Made by a program: the position numbers and the translations under genes
Assembly (NCBI RefSeq): GCF_030813695.1
Contig: NZ_JAUSVA010000002.1
Location: 124,001 to 188,000, forward strand
Direction: 5' to 3'
Length of the DNA stretch: 64,000 nt
Source: Kitasatospora herbaricolor
Lineage (GTDB): Bacteria; Actinomycetota; Actinomycetes; Streptomycetales; Streptomycetaceae
The notes under the pieces: model-generated
Databases searched by the model: none
What the model saw: the letters and a program-made list of their open reading frames with translations, nothing else
Told to the model about the DNA's origin: nothing
In this document: piece by piece, positions 9,389 to 19,998 of the stretch
How positions within the stretch are numbered: position 1 is the first letter of the stretch
Layout of the letters: every line of letters starts with the position of its first letter

Positions 9389-9417
9389 GCCGGCCGTCCT
9401 TGGGAAGGGCGGCCGGC
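9389..9417 (-). terminator. Terminator of the Rpf gene
   Basis: A stem of about 12 bp (9389-9400 with 9406-9417, one G-T pair) and a 5-nt loop lie 17 bp after the Rpf stop codon. Confidence 0.75.
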
Positions 9418-9434
9418 CCTGGTCCGAACGGAGG

Positions 9435-10510
<1,076 letters not shown>

Positions 10511-11681
10511 TCAAGAAATCGGGCGGGAAATGTCAGCTTTTGACGGGGTTTGCGTGATCGAAAGGGCCGCCAATGCGCCCCCGATCACGCCAATGCCCCG
10601 GCAAAGCCGCCGGCGAGCTCTGCCCGGAGCGATCGCCATGTGACGATCCGTCACCATGTCCTGCGGAGTTCCCGCTTCCGCCGACCGCCTTGGTGGCACC
10701 AGTCACAGCCGTCACCCATAACGCCCGGAGCAGTTGCACAGCGTAGTATCCCGCCGGCCCGTACCCGGCGCAGCAGGTCAATCGCCGCGCCTACGCCGAG
10801 AGGCGCACGCCCATCAAACACCCCTACGAACGCCGGGAACTGCTGCCACATCAGCGAGGCCACGCACACCCTGGCCACGAACGCCACACCGCCGCCGCAC
10901 CACCCGGGCCGCCCCCTCCCGTCCCCGGAGGGGCGAGGTGCAGTCCCGTCGTCGGGTCGATCATCGTCAGACCCGTGAACCGCAGGAACGTCCCCGCGGC
11001 GCCTCGTCCCGAGCCCCCACGGGACCCCGCCCCGATGCTCCGTCAGCCGCATTGTCGGCCCGCCGGGTACGCCCGCCGGTACCTCCGAGGGAGTCGGCCG
11101 CCGCGGCCCCAGCAGTCCGCGCACTGCGACCACCGCAGGCAAGGGGGCCGCGACCGCCCGCGTTCACGGCCCTCACCCGGCGGGCGCCTCCGACGGTCGC
11201 GCCCCCGGCACCGTTCTCCTGCGCCGCGTGCAGGATGTCGACGAAGGCGACCGCGCACGCCGCGCTCACCGCCGCGCACCACCCCCTCCTCCACCGCCAG
11301 GACCCCGACCGCGCCTCGCCCAGCAGCGCGGCCATTCCAAGGCCCGCGTCGCCACCCGCCACAGCTGCCCCACCAGGGCCCCACCTCGAACGTCATGCCG
11401 GCGACCGTGCCCCGTAAGGACGACACCACCGAACTCACCAACCCCGGTGCCCGCCGATACGAACCCACCAGCGGCCAGCGGGACCCTGTCCTCGCCCTGG
11501 TGCACCGCCGCTCTTGGTCTACCGAGCGGGCGAAGGGCGGGCCGTCATCGCCGGAATCTCCGGCAGCCCCGGCGGCCGCATCGACTCCGCACCACGCTCC
11601 CGGGCCGCACCACCGCCAGGCAGCCCACAGAGTGATCATCCCGAACCCGACCAACACCCCACAGCGAAATGAGCAGCAGAG
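10511..11681. other. Long stretch without a supported gene; possible decayed minus-strand gene
   Basis: Several overlapping frames exist on both strands, but none has a clear start signal plus recognisable domain. On the minus strand short protein-like pieces occur in different frames, such as GARSGSWRWRRGW with AVSAACAVAFVDILHAAQ, and AFVARVCVASLMWQQFPAF. They could be pieces of a frameshifted membrane protein. This is weak evidence, and no function is proposed. Confidence 0.35.
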
Positions 11682-11741
11682 TCCGCACGCGTCGCCGGGC
11701 CGGGCCTCGATTCCGGGGCTCGGCCCGGCGACGCGTGCGGA
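11682..11741 (-). terminator. 21-bp perfect stem-loop abutting the stop codon of the chitin-binding gene
   Basis: Bases 11682-11702 pair without mismatch with 11721-11741 around an 18-nt loop. The right arm ends at the base next to the stop codon (11742-11744). It is a very strong terminator and possibly a barrier to RNA decay. Confidence 0.85.
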
Positions 11742-12485
11742 TCAGCAGGTACCGAGGTCCTGCCAGACGCCCCACTGACCGGTGGTGCCGGGCTCCTCAC
11801 CGAGCGTCCACCACTTGGCGCTCCACTGGTGGCCCTTCCACGAGACGGTGTTGCCACCGATGTAGACCTGTGTGCCGCCCCAGGAGGCGGTGGAGCACGC
11901 CGGGGCGGTGCCGGTCACGGTGAGCGTGTAGGTCGCGGAGGACGTGGCCGAGGTGCCGGTCAGCGTGCCCTTGACCGTCAGCGTGTAGGTGCCGGGGACG
12001 ACCGTGGACACGGTCGACACCGACAGGGCGGCGCTGAAGCTCCCGTTGACCGAGGACGGGCTGACCGAGGCGGCGACCCCCACAGGAACGCCGCTGACCG
12101 TCATCGCGATGGACGTGTTCGAGCCGTTGTTGATGATGGCCGTGCTCACGGTCGCGGTGGTCGACGAGCCGGCGGTCACCGTGCCCGAAGACGGGCTGAC
12201 CTGCACCTGGATGGCGGGCACCTGGACACTCGACGCGGAGGGCGACGGGGAGGAGGCGGTGGCGGCTTGGAGGATGGCCGCCGTCGGGTACTTGTCACCC
12301 GACTGCGAAGCGAGCCTGGACGGGCTGTCGTCGGCCTGGGCCTCGACGTACGGGGCGGAGACCTGGGCGGGCAGTGGGGTGCCCGCCGCGTGGACGGTGC
12401 CGGTGAGCGCCACGCCGGCGATGGCGGCGGCGGTGACGGCTCCGGCGAGCAGGGCTCGGAGTGGTGCGCGAACGGGTCCGGTCAT
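11742..12485 (-). CDS. Secreted chitin-binding protein (CBM5/12) without catalytic domain
   Basis: A 247-residue exported protein. Residues 1-34 are a signal peptide (MTGPVRAPLRALLAGAV... HAAG). A Ser/Pro linker follows, then an Ig-like domain (about 95-195; VQVSPSSGTVTAGSSTTATV, PGTYTLTVKG). The C-terminal CBM5/12 (about 200-247) shows the classic QVYIGGNTVSWKGHQW, AKWWTLGEEPG and GVWQDLGTC. Such modules usually accompany chitinases or proteases; here none is fused, so it may be an adhesin or accessory protein on chitin. The promoter carries chitinase-type direct repeats, which links it to GlcNAc/chitin control. Confidence 0.85.
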   Translation of the reverse strand: MTGPVRAPLRALLAGAVTAAAIAGVALTGTVHAAGTPLPAQVSAPYVEAQADDSPSRLASQSGDKYPTAAILQAATASSPSPSASSVQVPAIQVQVSPSSGTVTAGSSTTATVSTAIINNGSNTSIAMTVSGVPVGVAASVSPSSVNGSFSAALSVSTVSTVVPGTYTLTVKGTLTGTSATSSATYTLTVTGTAPACSTASWGGTQVYIGGNTVSWKGHQWSAKWWTLGEEPGTTGQWGVWQDLGTC

Positions 12486-12533
12486 GGACCGCGCTCCCTT
12501 CGAAAGTGGGGACTTCGGCGACTTGAAGCACTC

Positions 12534-12576
12534 TGGCCTGGACCAATACTGGTGGTCTGGACCACCCGACTGTCAA
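12534..12576 (-). promoter_or_regulatory. Chitinase-type promoter: TTGACA plus two 12-bp direct repeats (DasR-like site)
   Basis: Read on the minus strand, TTGACA (12576-12571) is followed by TGGTCCAGACCA (12564-12553) and TGGTCCAGGCCA (12545-12534). The 12-bp repeats TGGTCCAGACCT are the known hallmark of streptomycete chitinase promoters. The first repeat sits in GGTGGTCTGGACCACC (12551-12566), which matches the DasR consensus AGTGGTCTAGACCACT at 13 of 16 positions. Both lie in the spacer and -10 area, fitting repression lifted by chitin breakdown products. Confidence 0.75.
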
Positions 12577-12644
12577 GAGTCCTTACCAGGCTCTTGGGCT
12601 CAGCGGTTCCGCCCGCATGAGCCACAGCAGCTCCAGAGTTCCTG

Positions 12645-12866
12645 CGGGCCGCGTTCCGCGTCGACCGGAACACCCGCCAGGTCACCCGCCCCGAAGGCCG
12701 CACCAGCACCGGCTGGTACCCCGTCACCCAGCACCGTCACGACCCCATCGTGATCGCCTTCGCCGGCACCGACTGCCGTCCCTGCCGTTCACGCGAACGC
12801 TGCACCACCGCGGCCCGCGGCACCCGCATGCTCACCCTGCGGCCCCGCGAGGTCCACGAGGTCCAC
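12645..12866 (+). pseudogene. IS1182-family transposase C-terminal fragment
   Basis: The frame reads FRVDRNTRQVTRPEGRTSTG, then IVIAFAGTDCRPCRSRERCT and GTRMLTLRPREVHE. This is the Cys-rich C-terminal region of IS1182/DDE transposases. It has no N-terminal half or terminal repeats and runs directly into a 9-bp tandem repeat. Confidence 0.65.
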
Positions 12867-12895
12867 GGGGTCCACGGGGTCCACGGGGTCCACGA
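12851..12895 (+). repeat. Five tandem copies of a 9-bp unit
   Basis: GGTCCACGR is repeated five times, coding VHEVHGVHG in the transposase frame. It starts exactly where the IS1182 similarity ends, so slippage or junction repair probably made it. Confidence 0.85.
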
Positions 12896-13288
12896 ACATG
12901 TCGCCGCCGCGCACTCCTTGAGCACCATGGTCAACGCCTTCGTCACCGACGACGCGGACAAGGTCCCGGCCGAGGTGCCGTGGTTCGCCCGCAAGCACGA
13001 CCTGGCGAGCACCGTACGGCAACTCGTCCACGGCCAGCCGTTCAGCCAGGTGCACCAGCCGGCCGCGCAGCAGGATGGTGCCGTGGCCCGCCGGAGCGGG
13101 ACGAGGGAGGGTTGGCAGGTTCGCGCATTCGGCGTGTTGTGGACCGGATAACGGGCGAGCGGATGCGGCCTGCGATCGAAGCCTCGCAACGTGCCGACCG
13201 CGGTGGCTTCTGCGGTCGACCCTGCCCCGGTGGGCCGACCGCAGGTCTGTCGCCTTCGTCGCTGCACCGTGCGAAGAACGCGGCAGTT
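12896..13288. other. No supported gene
   Basis: The plus frame continues as a protein-like fragment (STMVNAFVTDDADKVPAEVP, WFARKHDLASTVRQLVHGQP) to about 13060 with no start of its own and no recognised family. It may be another transposon-derived piece. Nothing further is seen up to the terminator at 13289. Confidence 0.4.
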
Positions 13289-13328
13289 CCCGCCGCCGGG
13301 TCCGTCCCACAACGGTCCCGGCGGCGGG
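13289..13328 (-). terminator. Terminator of the M4 protease gene
   Basis: A 17-position stem with one T-T mismatch (13289-13305 with 13312-13328) closes a CCCACA loop, 26 bp after the protease stop codon. Confidence 0.85.
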
Positions 13329-13354
13329 AGTACTGGGGGTGGAGCGGTTTGTGG

Positions 13355-15556
13355 TCAGCCGATGGCGATGTCGTCGAGCAGGAAGACGGTCGACAGGTAG
13401 GCGTCCTCGGTGCCGGCGAACTCCAGCTTCACCTTCTGGCCCTTGTAGGCGGACAGGTCGACCGTCTTCTGGACGTATCCGGAGGAGGCGTTGGCGTTGG
13501 AGTAGGTGGCCAGTGTGGTGCCGTTGACCTTGACCTTGAGGGTGTCGTAGGCGGTGGTGCCGGACTCCTGCGTGCTGACCTGCAGCCAGAGGGTGAGCTT
13601 GGGGTTGCCGGTGGAGGGCACCGCGATGTTCGACTGGGACAGGGACTCGACGGCGGAGGTGCCGTAGCCCATCATCCAGGCGTACCAGGAGCCACCGTGC
13701 GCGGCCTGCAGTGTGGAGTTGGTGATGTCGTCGTCGCTCTGGGTCCAGCCGGTGGTGCCCTGCTCGAAGGCGCCGTTGGTCAGCGCGTTGCCGGTCGAGG
13801 TGGGGGTGGAGGTCGGGCTCGAGGTGGGGGTCGGGCTAGAGGTGGGGGTGGAGGTGGGGGTGGAGGTGGGGGTGGGGCTCGGGGTCGGGCTGCTGGTGCC
13901 CGGGGCGGGCAGGGCGGTGCCGACGCTGACGGCGGCCCAGGCCTTGGAGACGAGGTACCGCTCCTGGGAGTTGGTGCCGTAGAGGTCGGCGGCGGCCTGG
14001 AGGGTGGCGGTGCGGGCGCCGGAGTAGTTGGTGGTGGAGGTCATGTAGGTGGTCAGCGCCCGGTACCAGACAGCGGCGGCCTTGTCCCTGCCGATGCCGC
14101 TGAAGGTGTCGCTGTTGCAGGTGGTGCCGTTGTGGGAGAGTCCGCCGATGGTCTTCGCGCCGGTGCCCTCGGCCGCCAGGTAGAAGAAGTGGTTGCCGAT
14201 GCCGGAGGAGTAGTGGACGTCCACCGACCCGGCGCCGGAGGTCCAGCAGCCCAGGCTGTTGCCGTCGGCGGTGGGGTTGTCCATGCGGCGCATGTAGCCG
14301 CCGGACATGTTGAGCTTCTCGCCGATGTAGTAGTCGCCGGGGTCGCCGGCGTTGTTGGCGTAGAACTCGACCATGGTGCCGAAGATGTCGGAGTTGGCCT
14401 CGTTGAGGCCGCCGGACTCGCCGGAGTAGTTGAGGTTGGCGGTGGCGGCGGTGACCCCGTGGCTCATCTCGTGGCCGGCCACGTCGAGTGCGGTGACGGG
14501 GGTGTTGCTGTTCTGCGAGGAGCCGTCGCCGAAGAACATGCAGAAGCAGTCGTCGTCGTAGAAGGCGTTCAGCAGGCCGGTGTCGACGTGGACGTAAGCG
14601 GGGGCACCCTTGCCGTCGTTGCGTATGCCGGAGCGGTTGAAGGCGTCCTTGTAGAAGTCCCAAGTCTTCGCCAGGCCGTAGGAGGCGTCCACGGCGGCAC
14701 TCTCGCGACTCGAGGTGGTGCCGCTGCCCCAGGTGTTGGTGGTCCTGGAGAAGGCACGGGCGTTCTGCTTCGGGGTCGACTGCGAGCTGTTGTACGAGTC
14801 GTAGACGATGGTGGAGCCGTGCGCGGCGTCGGTGAGGGTGTAGCCGCTTCCGGACTGGGTGGTCTCGATCGAGACCTGGCCGGCGGTGACGCCGTTGCCC
14901 GTGCCCGTGACGCTCTGGTGCAGCTCGTACTGGTCGAGCGGCACGCCGCTGCCCGCGTCCACGATCACCGCCTCCCGCGACGCGGGGCCGCCCTCGCCCG
15001 CGCCGGTGACGGTCGATCGATAGGCGAGCACGGGCACCTTGCCGACCGCGTACACCACCAGGGTGCTGCCGTCCCGGCTGTCGGTCTTGGCGTTCTTGAC
15101 GTGCTTGGCGTGCTTGACGGCTGCGGCCGAGGCGTCGGCCGCGGTCAGCTTCGGCGTGATGCCGGCCACCTTGAGCGAGCCTTGGTGCGCCTGGTCCGAG
15201 CCGGTGATCCTGCCGTCCTTGCCGTAGTGGACGACCAGGTCGCCACCGATGACGGGCAGGGCGTGGTAAGTGCGGTCGTAGCGCACGTGCCGGGCGCCGT
15301 CGGTATCGACCAGGACGTCCTTGGCCGTCAGGCGCTCGTCGGGGCCGAAGCCGAGGGACTTGGCGACGGCGTCGGCCTCGCGGTCGGCGGTGCGTATCGC
15401 CTCGGCGCGCGAGTCGGCGGTCATCGCCTTGGACCCGGCGCCGGGTCGGGTGGAGGGACTGCTGGCCGCAGCCGTGGACTGGGTGGCCACGACGGTCAGT
15501 GTGCCCAGGGCGAGGGCGGCCGCGACGGCGGCCGCGAGGGCGTTCTTGCGAGGCAT
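13355..15556 (-). CDS. Secreted M4 (thermolysin-type) metalloprotease with C-terminal jelly-roll domain
   Basis: The 733-residue prepro-enzyme starts at ATG 15556 with GGAAGG six bases upstream. A signal peptide ([18 protein letters not shown]) is followed by FTP/PepSY propeptide domains (about 40-210; LTAKDVLVDTDGARHVRY). The peptidase M4 domain carries the zinc motif HEMSH (362-366) and the third ligand Glu in GLNEANSD. A Thr/Pro/Ser linker made of repeated PTSTPTS units joins a C-terminal domain (about 590-733; GAFEQGTTGW, VQKTVDLSAYKGQ) resembling carbohydrate-binding or P-domain jelly rolls. It degrades protein outside the cell and is transcribed divergently from a LAL regulator that may control it. 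Confidence 0.95.
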   Translation of the reverse strand: MPRKNALAAAVAAALALGTLTVVATQSTAAASSPSTRPGAGSKAMTADSRAEAIRTADREADAVAKSLGFGPDERLTAKDVLVDTDGARHVRYDRTYHALPVIGGDLVVHYGKDGRITGSDQAHQGSLKVAGITPKLTAADASAAAVKHAKHVKNAKTDSRDGSTLVVYAVGKVPVLAYRSTVTGAGEGGPASREAVIVDAGSGVPLDQYELHQSVTGTGNGVTAGQVSIETTQSGSGYTLTDAAHGSTIVYDSYNSSQSTPKQNARAFSRTTNTWGSGTTSSRESAAVDASYGLAKTWDFYKDAFNRSGIRNDGKGAPAYVHVDTGLLNAFYDDDCFCMFFGDGSSQNSNTPVTALDVAGHEMSHGVTAATANLNYSGESGGLNEANSDIFGTMVEFYANNAGDPGDYYIGEKLNMSGGYMRRMDNPTADGNSLGCWTSGAGSVDVHYSSGIGNHFFYLAAEGTGAKTIGGLSHNGTTCNSDTFSGIGRDKAAAVWYRALTTYMTSTTNYSGARTATLQAAADLYGTNSQERYLVSKAWAAVSVGTALPAPGTSSPTPSPTPTSTPTSTPTSSPTPTSSPTSTPTSTGNALTNGAFEQGTTGWTQSDDDITNSTLQAAHGGSWYAWMMGYGTSAVESLSQSNIAVPSTGNPKLTLWLQVSTQESGTTAYDTLKVKVNGTTLATYSNANASSGYVQKTVDLSAYKGQKVKLEFAGTEDAYLSTVFLLDDIAIG

Positions 15557-15737
15557 GACATTCCTTCCGCCGAGCCGGGTTGGGGGAGAGGACCGCAGGA
15601 CGCCGTCTGGGGGGTGGGGGGCGTTCGGCAGCAGTTGGCTCAGCTGTGGCCATGAGGCTAGGGAAGGCGGGGGACGGCCGAAATCAGGGAAAACCCTTGT
15701 CCTGGCGCAGGGGGCCCCGAGGGCGCACGATGGCCCG
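15557..15737. promoter_or_regulatory. Divergent promoter region between the M4 protease and the LAL regulator
   Basis: This 181-bp gap must hold both promoters. No high-scoring -35/-10 pair or clear palindrome was seen. Confidence 0.4.
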
Positions 15738-18476
15738 ATGCGAGACTCCGCAACATGGTTGAGCGAAATTCAGGGAGCAGCCGGCGCCGTGGTGCCGGTG
15801 GTGCCGGACGACGTGCCCGGCACCCGCCGCGTGGTGCTGTTCGGTCCGCCCGGAATCGGCAAGACCACCACGGCCGGGGTGCTGGGGCGGCGGCTGGGTC
15901 TGCCCGTGCTGCGGCTGGCCCCGGGCCCGCAGGACGCCCGCATCTCCTGGACCGGCCTGCTCGAACTCGCGCTGGCCCTCCAACCGCTGCCCGCCGCGGG
16001 GGAACTCGCAGCGGCCCTCGACGAGGCCGCCGGCCGGCCCGGCCCCCCGGACGGCGCCGGCCCCGCGCTGCGACTGCGCCGACTGACCACAGCCCTCCTG
16101 CGGGAGGCCCCGCCCCTGACGCTGGTGGTGGACAACGCCCAGTGGCTGGACGCGGCCAGCGCGGCCGTCCTGCGCTGGGCCCTGCGCCTGGTCCCGGACC
16201 TGCCGGTCATCGTCGCCGAGCGCACCTGGCGCCCCGGGGCCGAAGGCCACTGGAGCGGCGAGGACGCGCACGTGGTGCGCGTACCGTCACTGGCGCACCA
16301 TCAGATCGCGGCGCTGCTCGCGCTGTACCGGCCGACCGCACGTGAGGTCACCCGGATCCATGCGTGCAGCGGCGGGAATCCGGCCCTGGCCCTGGCACTC
16401 GCCGACGACCGCGGTCGCACCGCCGACGGGCCGACCGCTCAGGGTCCCGAGGACGACCCGGTCCTTCCCCCGGCGGCCCGCCGACTGGTGGGCGAGTGGC
16501 TGAGCACCGTGTCGGGGGAAGTCCAGGAACTGCTGACCTTCGCCGCACTCGACGACCGGCCCGACCGCAGGCTCCTCGGCCGCCTCGCCGGCCCGGCCGC
16601 CGAGCACCTCCTGACCGAGGCCGAGGCCGCCGGACTCATCGACACGGACCAGCCCGACGGGACGGTCCGGTTCACCGCCTCCGCCATCGGCGCCGAACTC
16701 ACCGCCCGCCTGCCGGACACCGCCCGCAGGCTCCTGCACGCACGCCTGGCCGAAGCCAGCCACGACGGCCTGCGCCGCGACCGGCACACCGCGCTGGCCT
16801 CCGACGCCGACGACCCGCGCATCGCCCAGCACGCCGCCCGCGCCGCCGTGAGCGCCCGGCGGCGCGGCGAGCACGCGCTCGCCGCCGAACTCTCCCTCTT
16901 CGCCGCCCAGCGCACCCCGCCCCAGGACACCGCCCTGCTCACCGAACGGGCGCTGACCGCGGCCCGCGACGCCGCACACTACGGCGACCTGGCCCGCGGC
17001 CGCACCGCTGCCCGCCTCGTCCTGCAGCACGACAGCAGCCCCGCCCAACGCGTCGACACCCTCATCGCCCTCATCGACGCGAGCGGACAGCACCTGGACG
17101 ACGCGGACCACCTGTTCGCCGACGCCCTCCACACGGCAGCCGGACACCCGGACCTCACCGCGCAGATCCTCATCCGCCGGTCCCTCTGGGCCAACGTCAA
17201 CGAAGGTGACCCCCAACGGGCATGCGACCTCGCCGAACAGGCCGCCACCCTCTCCGAGGCCGCGGGCGACACTGCCACCACCGCCATGGCGCTGACCCTG
17301 CAGGCCCGCTTCCAACGCATCCTCGGCCACCCCGGAACCGGGACCACGCTCGCCCGCGCCCTGTTCCTGCCACGCAATCCGCTCACCCCCGTCAACGGCA
17401 CACCCCAGCACCTCGCCGCCCGCCACACCCTCTTCGACGACCGCCCCGACCAGGCCCGCACCCTGCTGCTGCCTCTGCTCGTCGAAGCCGAACGGACAGC
17501 GGACGCCGAAGCGACCGTGGACATCCTGCGCAGCCTTGCCGAAGCCGAGCTGCGCGCCGGACGCTGCACCAGGGCCCTCGACCACGCCCACCGCGCCCAG
17601 ATCCTGACCGACCGCACCTCCCTGTCACCCGCCCCGGCCTGCTACACCTCCGCCCTCGTCGAAGGCGCCGCCCGGAACACCGACACCGCCCTCGCCCACG
17701 CACGCCGCGGCATCGACACCGCCCGGCACGAGGACAACAAGGTCTTCCTCTCCCGCAACCTCTTCGCCCTCGGACACCTCCTCATGACCACCGGGCACCC
17801 CAAGGAAGCCCTGGACGCCCTGGAGGAAGTGCGCGCCCTGGAGGAGCGGCAGCAGGTCCGCGACCCGTCCCTCCTGCGCTGGCACCCCGAACTCGCCGAA
17901 ACCCTCACCGCCCACGGCCGCCTCGACGAGGCCCAGGACCTGCTGGACGACACCCGCCGCACCGCCACCGAACTCGGCAGAACCTCCGTCCTGCCCGGAC
18001 TCGACCGCGCCCAGGCCCTCCTGGAAGCCGCCCGCGGCGACTACGACACCGCCGCCCACCGCCTCGGCGAAGCGGCTGACCACCTCCACCACCTCCCCCT
18101 CGACCGCGGCCGGACCCTGCTGGCGCTCAGCCACACCGAACGCCGCGCTCGACGCCGCGCCAGTGCCCGCACCGCCGCCCAGAGCGCCGCCGACCTCTTC
18201 ACCACCCACCAGGCACACCCCTGGGCCGAAGCCGCCGCGCGCACCCTGCGCCGGCTGGACACCCTCCCCGCAGACAACAGAGCCCGCCCCCACCTCACCG
18301 GCGCCGAACAGCGCTGCGCCGAACTCGCCGCCGCCGGCGCGAGCAACCGCGACATCGCCGCCGCCCTCACCGTCAGCGTCAAGACGGTTGAAGCGACCCT
18401 CACCCGCGTCTACCGGAAACTCGGACTGCACTCACGCGTCCAACTCCCACACACCGTCACCCCCGCCCGTGAATGA
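15738..18476 (+). CDS. LAL-type LuxR family transcriptional regulator (STAND ATPase)
   Basis: A 912-residue regulator. The Walker A GPPGIGKTTT lies at residues about 37-46 and a Walker B-like LTLVVDNAQWLD about 100 residues later; long helical TPR-like repeats fill the middle. The last 60 residues are a LuxR helix-turn-helix (LTGAEQRCAELAAAGASNRD, ALTVSVKTVEATLTRVYRKL). LAL proteins bind ATP and an inducer and activate catabolic or antibiotic genes. ATG 15738 has a weak Shine-Dalgarno, but upstream sequence belongs to the protease 5' region. The N-terminus is short and lacks the usual LVGRExE lead-in. Divergence from the M4 gene suggests, but does not prove, a target. Confidence 0.88.
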   Translation: MRDSATWLSEIQGAAGAVVPVVPDDVPGTRRVVLFGPPGIGKTTTAGVLGRRLGLPVLRLAPGPQDARISWTGLLELALALQPLPAAGELAAALDEAAGRPGPPDGAGPALRLRRLTTALLREAPPLTLVVDNAQWLDAASAAVLRWALRLVPDLPVIVAERTWRPGAEGHWSGEDAHVVRVPSLAHHQIAALLALYRPTAREVTRIHACSGGNPALALALADDRGRTADGPTAQGPEDDPVLPPAARRLVGEWLSTVSGEVQELLTFAALDDRPDRRLLGRLAGPAAEHLLTEAEAAGLIDTDQPDGTVRFTASAIGAELTARLPDTARRLLHARLAEASHDGLRRDRHTALASDADDPRIAQHAARAAVSARRRGEHALAAELSLFAAQRTPPQDTALLTERALTAARDAAHYGDLARGRTAARLVLQHDSSPAQRVDTLIALIDASGQHLDDADHLFADALHTAAGHPDLTAQILIRRSLWANVNEGDPQRACDLAEQAATLSEAAGDTATTAMALTLQARFQRILGHPGTGTTLARALFLPRNPLTPVNGTPQHLAARHTLFDDRPDQARTLLLPLLVEAERTADAEATVDILRSLAEAELRAGRCTRALDHAHRAQILTDRTSLSPAPACYTSALVEGAARNTDTALAHARRGIDTARHEDNKVFLSRNLFALGHLLMTTGHPKEALDALEEVRALEERQQVRDPSLLRWHPELAETLTAHGRLDEAQDLLDDTRRTATELGRTSVLPGLDRAQALLEAARGDYDTAAHRLGEAADHLHHLPLDRGRTLLALSHTERRARRRASARTAAQSAADLFTTHQAHPWAEAAARTLRRLDTLPADNRARPHLTGAEQRCAELAAAGASNRDIAAALTVSVKTVEATLTRVYRKLGLHSRVQLPHTVTPARE

Positions 18477-18669
18477 CCGGCCGCCACGTTCCCCTACGAA
18501 CCGGTGCGACCGGCACGACGAACGGCTCCCGCTCGCGATCTACCGGCACGCCGGCGGCGACCTGATGATGGCGGCCCCGCAACCACCCCAAGGGGGCGGG
18601 CGGGTTGCCGCATGTCCGGTCCGGGGACCCGGCGGCCGCTGCCGCCGAGCCGTTTGCTTGGATCGGCCC

Positions 18670-19419
18670 ATGACGGACTGGTCTCAGCTCAACCACGCCT
18701 ACGGCACCGCCCAGGACATTCCCGGACTCCTCGATTCCATGAGTCCCGATCCGAAGGATGCCTGCTGGGACAGGCTGTGGTCCTGCCTGTGCCATCAGGG
18801 CTCGGTCTTCACCGCCAGTTACGCAGCGCTCCCCGCCCTGGCCGGCGCGGCCCGGCGGTGGTCGCTGACGGAGCGAAGGCTGCCGCTCTACCTCGCCGGC
18901 GCCATCGTCGCCGGCATCGACCGACCCGACGACAGCGAACACCCGTTGCTGTCCCACCCGGCCGAGATCGCCGAACTGCACAGACTGACGGAGGAAGCCC
19001 TCCAGGACCCCGGGCTGAACGGCGACCCCCTCAATTACATCCAGCTGTTGGGGACGCTGCTCAGCTTCGAGGGCGTCGAGGTCTGGGGCGAGCAGATCGA
19101 CGGCCTCAACGGTGAAGAGTACGAACTGCCCTGCCCCGCTTGCGAGACCGAGAACTATGTCGTCTTCGGCGAGCACGGCTACTTCTCGACCATCGACAGC
19201 ATGTACATGAACCACCCACCCGCCAAACGGTTCCCCCTCCGGCCGCAGGATCCTTCGGTGATGAAGGGACTGGCCGGCAGACTCCACAACCGCATCCTCG
19301 CGGACGGTCACCCCGACCTCGCGCACAAACTCACCTACGTCTTCGGCACGGCTCAGTGCGCGGAATGCGGCACTCCCTTCGATGTCGCGGAGGCCGTCGT
19401 CGCTCGCTGGGGTGCCTGA
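18670..19419 (+). CDS. Hypothetical protein with two CxxC pairs, HEAT-like N-terminus
   Basis: A 249-residue cytoplasmic protein. The N-terminal half (SVFTASYAALPALAGAARRW, LYLAGAIVAGIDRP) has the regular helical look of HEAT-like or immunity-type proteins common in streptomycetes. The C-terminal half has two Cys pairs, LPCPACETEN and AQCAECGTPF, that could form a zinc site. There is no signal peptide. It stands alone, about 190 bp after the LAL gene. The family is not recognised and function is open; antitoxin/immunity is only a possibility. Confidence 0.65.
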   Translation: MTDWSQLNHAYGTAQDIPGLLDSMSPDPKDACWDRLWSCLCHQGSVFTASYAALPALAGAARRWSLTERRLPLYLAGAIVAGIDRPDDSEHPLLSHPAEIAELHRLTEEALQDPGLNGDPLNYIQLLGTLLSFEGVEVWGEQIDGLNGEEYELPCPACETENYVVFGEHGYFSTIDSMYMNHPPAKRFPLRPQDPSVMKGLAGRLHNRILADGHPDLAHKLTYVFGTAQCAECGTPFDVAEAVVARWGA

Positions 19420-19744
19420 CGCGCCAACAGCCGAGCCATCCCCATCCGGTCCGCCGGACAAGGCCGACCGGCTCGGCCCTGCCGGCGCGGAAGCAGCTCG
19501 GGCCCGGTTCGGCCCTGTCCCTGCGCATGACCGACGAGAGCGCGGCCTCGGGCGCGGCCCCGGCGCTTCTCGTCCCTGACGACCCGGACGTCGTGGACGG
19601 GCTGCTCAGCGCCGCCGGGTTCGACCCCGCCGCGGCGGTACGGGCCGGCGCGGGCACCCTCGACGCGGCACTGCCGCTCCACAACCGCCACCGTGCAGGC
19701 CACCGCACCGCCGACCGCGCCAGCTGTCCGCCTGCGGCAGCGCC
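19420..19744. other. Probable decayed sequence before the IS110 fragment
   Basis: A frame from about 19527 reads DDPDVVDGLLSAAGFDPAAA and later PEGKTRHEAIG, where it meets the IS110 fragment. No Shine-Dalgarno or recognised domain supports an independent gene. Confidence 0.35.
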
Positions 19745-19830
19745 GGAAGGCAAGACCCGCCACGAAGCCATAGGTGCCTGACACGCTACGTCGCCCGCGA
19801 GATCTACCGACTCATCACCTCAGCCAGGAA
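19745..19830 (+). pseudogene. IS110-family transposase C-terminal scrap
   Basis: Two frames must be joined to read RHEAI then CLTRYVAREIYRLIT, the conserved C-terminal end (EAIRCLKRYxAREIY) of IS110 transposases. A frameshift lies at about 19773. It is a small, inactive remnant. Confidence 0.55.
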
Positions 19831-19998
19831 GCCCACTCCAGCCCCAGCGTCAGCCAAGTGACATCCGCAGGGGCATCAAGCTGGCGGTCCGCCACGAGGC
19901 CACGGTTGCCATCGCCGTCATCAACGAGTGGCTATGACCCACCGCCGCCCTCCGGAAACGATGTCGCTGCCCGAAGTGGCCGGCACCACGGTGGTGGC

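Noticed and set aside
12851..12895. Short 9-bp repeats as a possible CRISPR or origin iteron array
   Set aside because: The units are directly adjacent with no spacers, lie within a transposase remnant, and have no cas or rep genes nearby.
12617..15655. 1012-codon plus-strand frame across the M4 protease
   Set aside because: Low-complexity Gly/Val/Ala antisense translation; the minus strand encodes a complete M4 protease with HEMSH.
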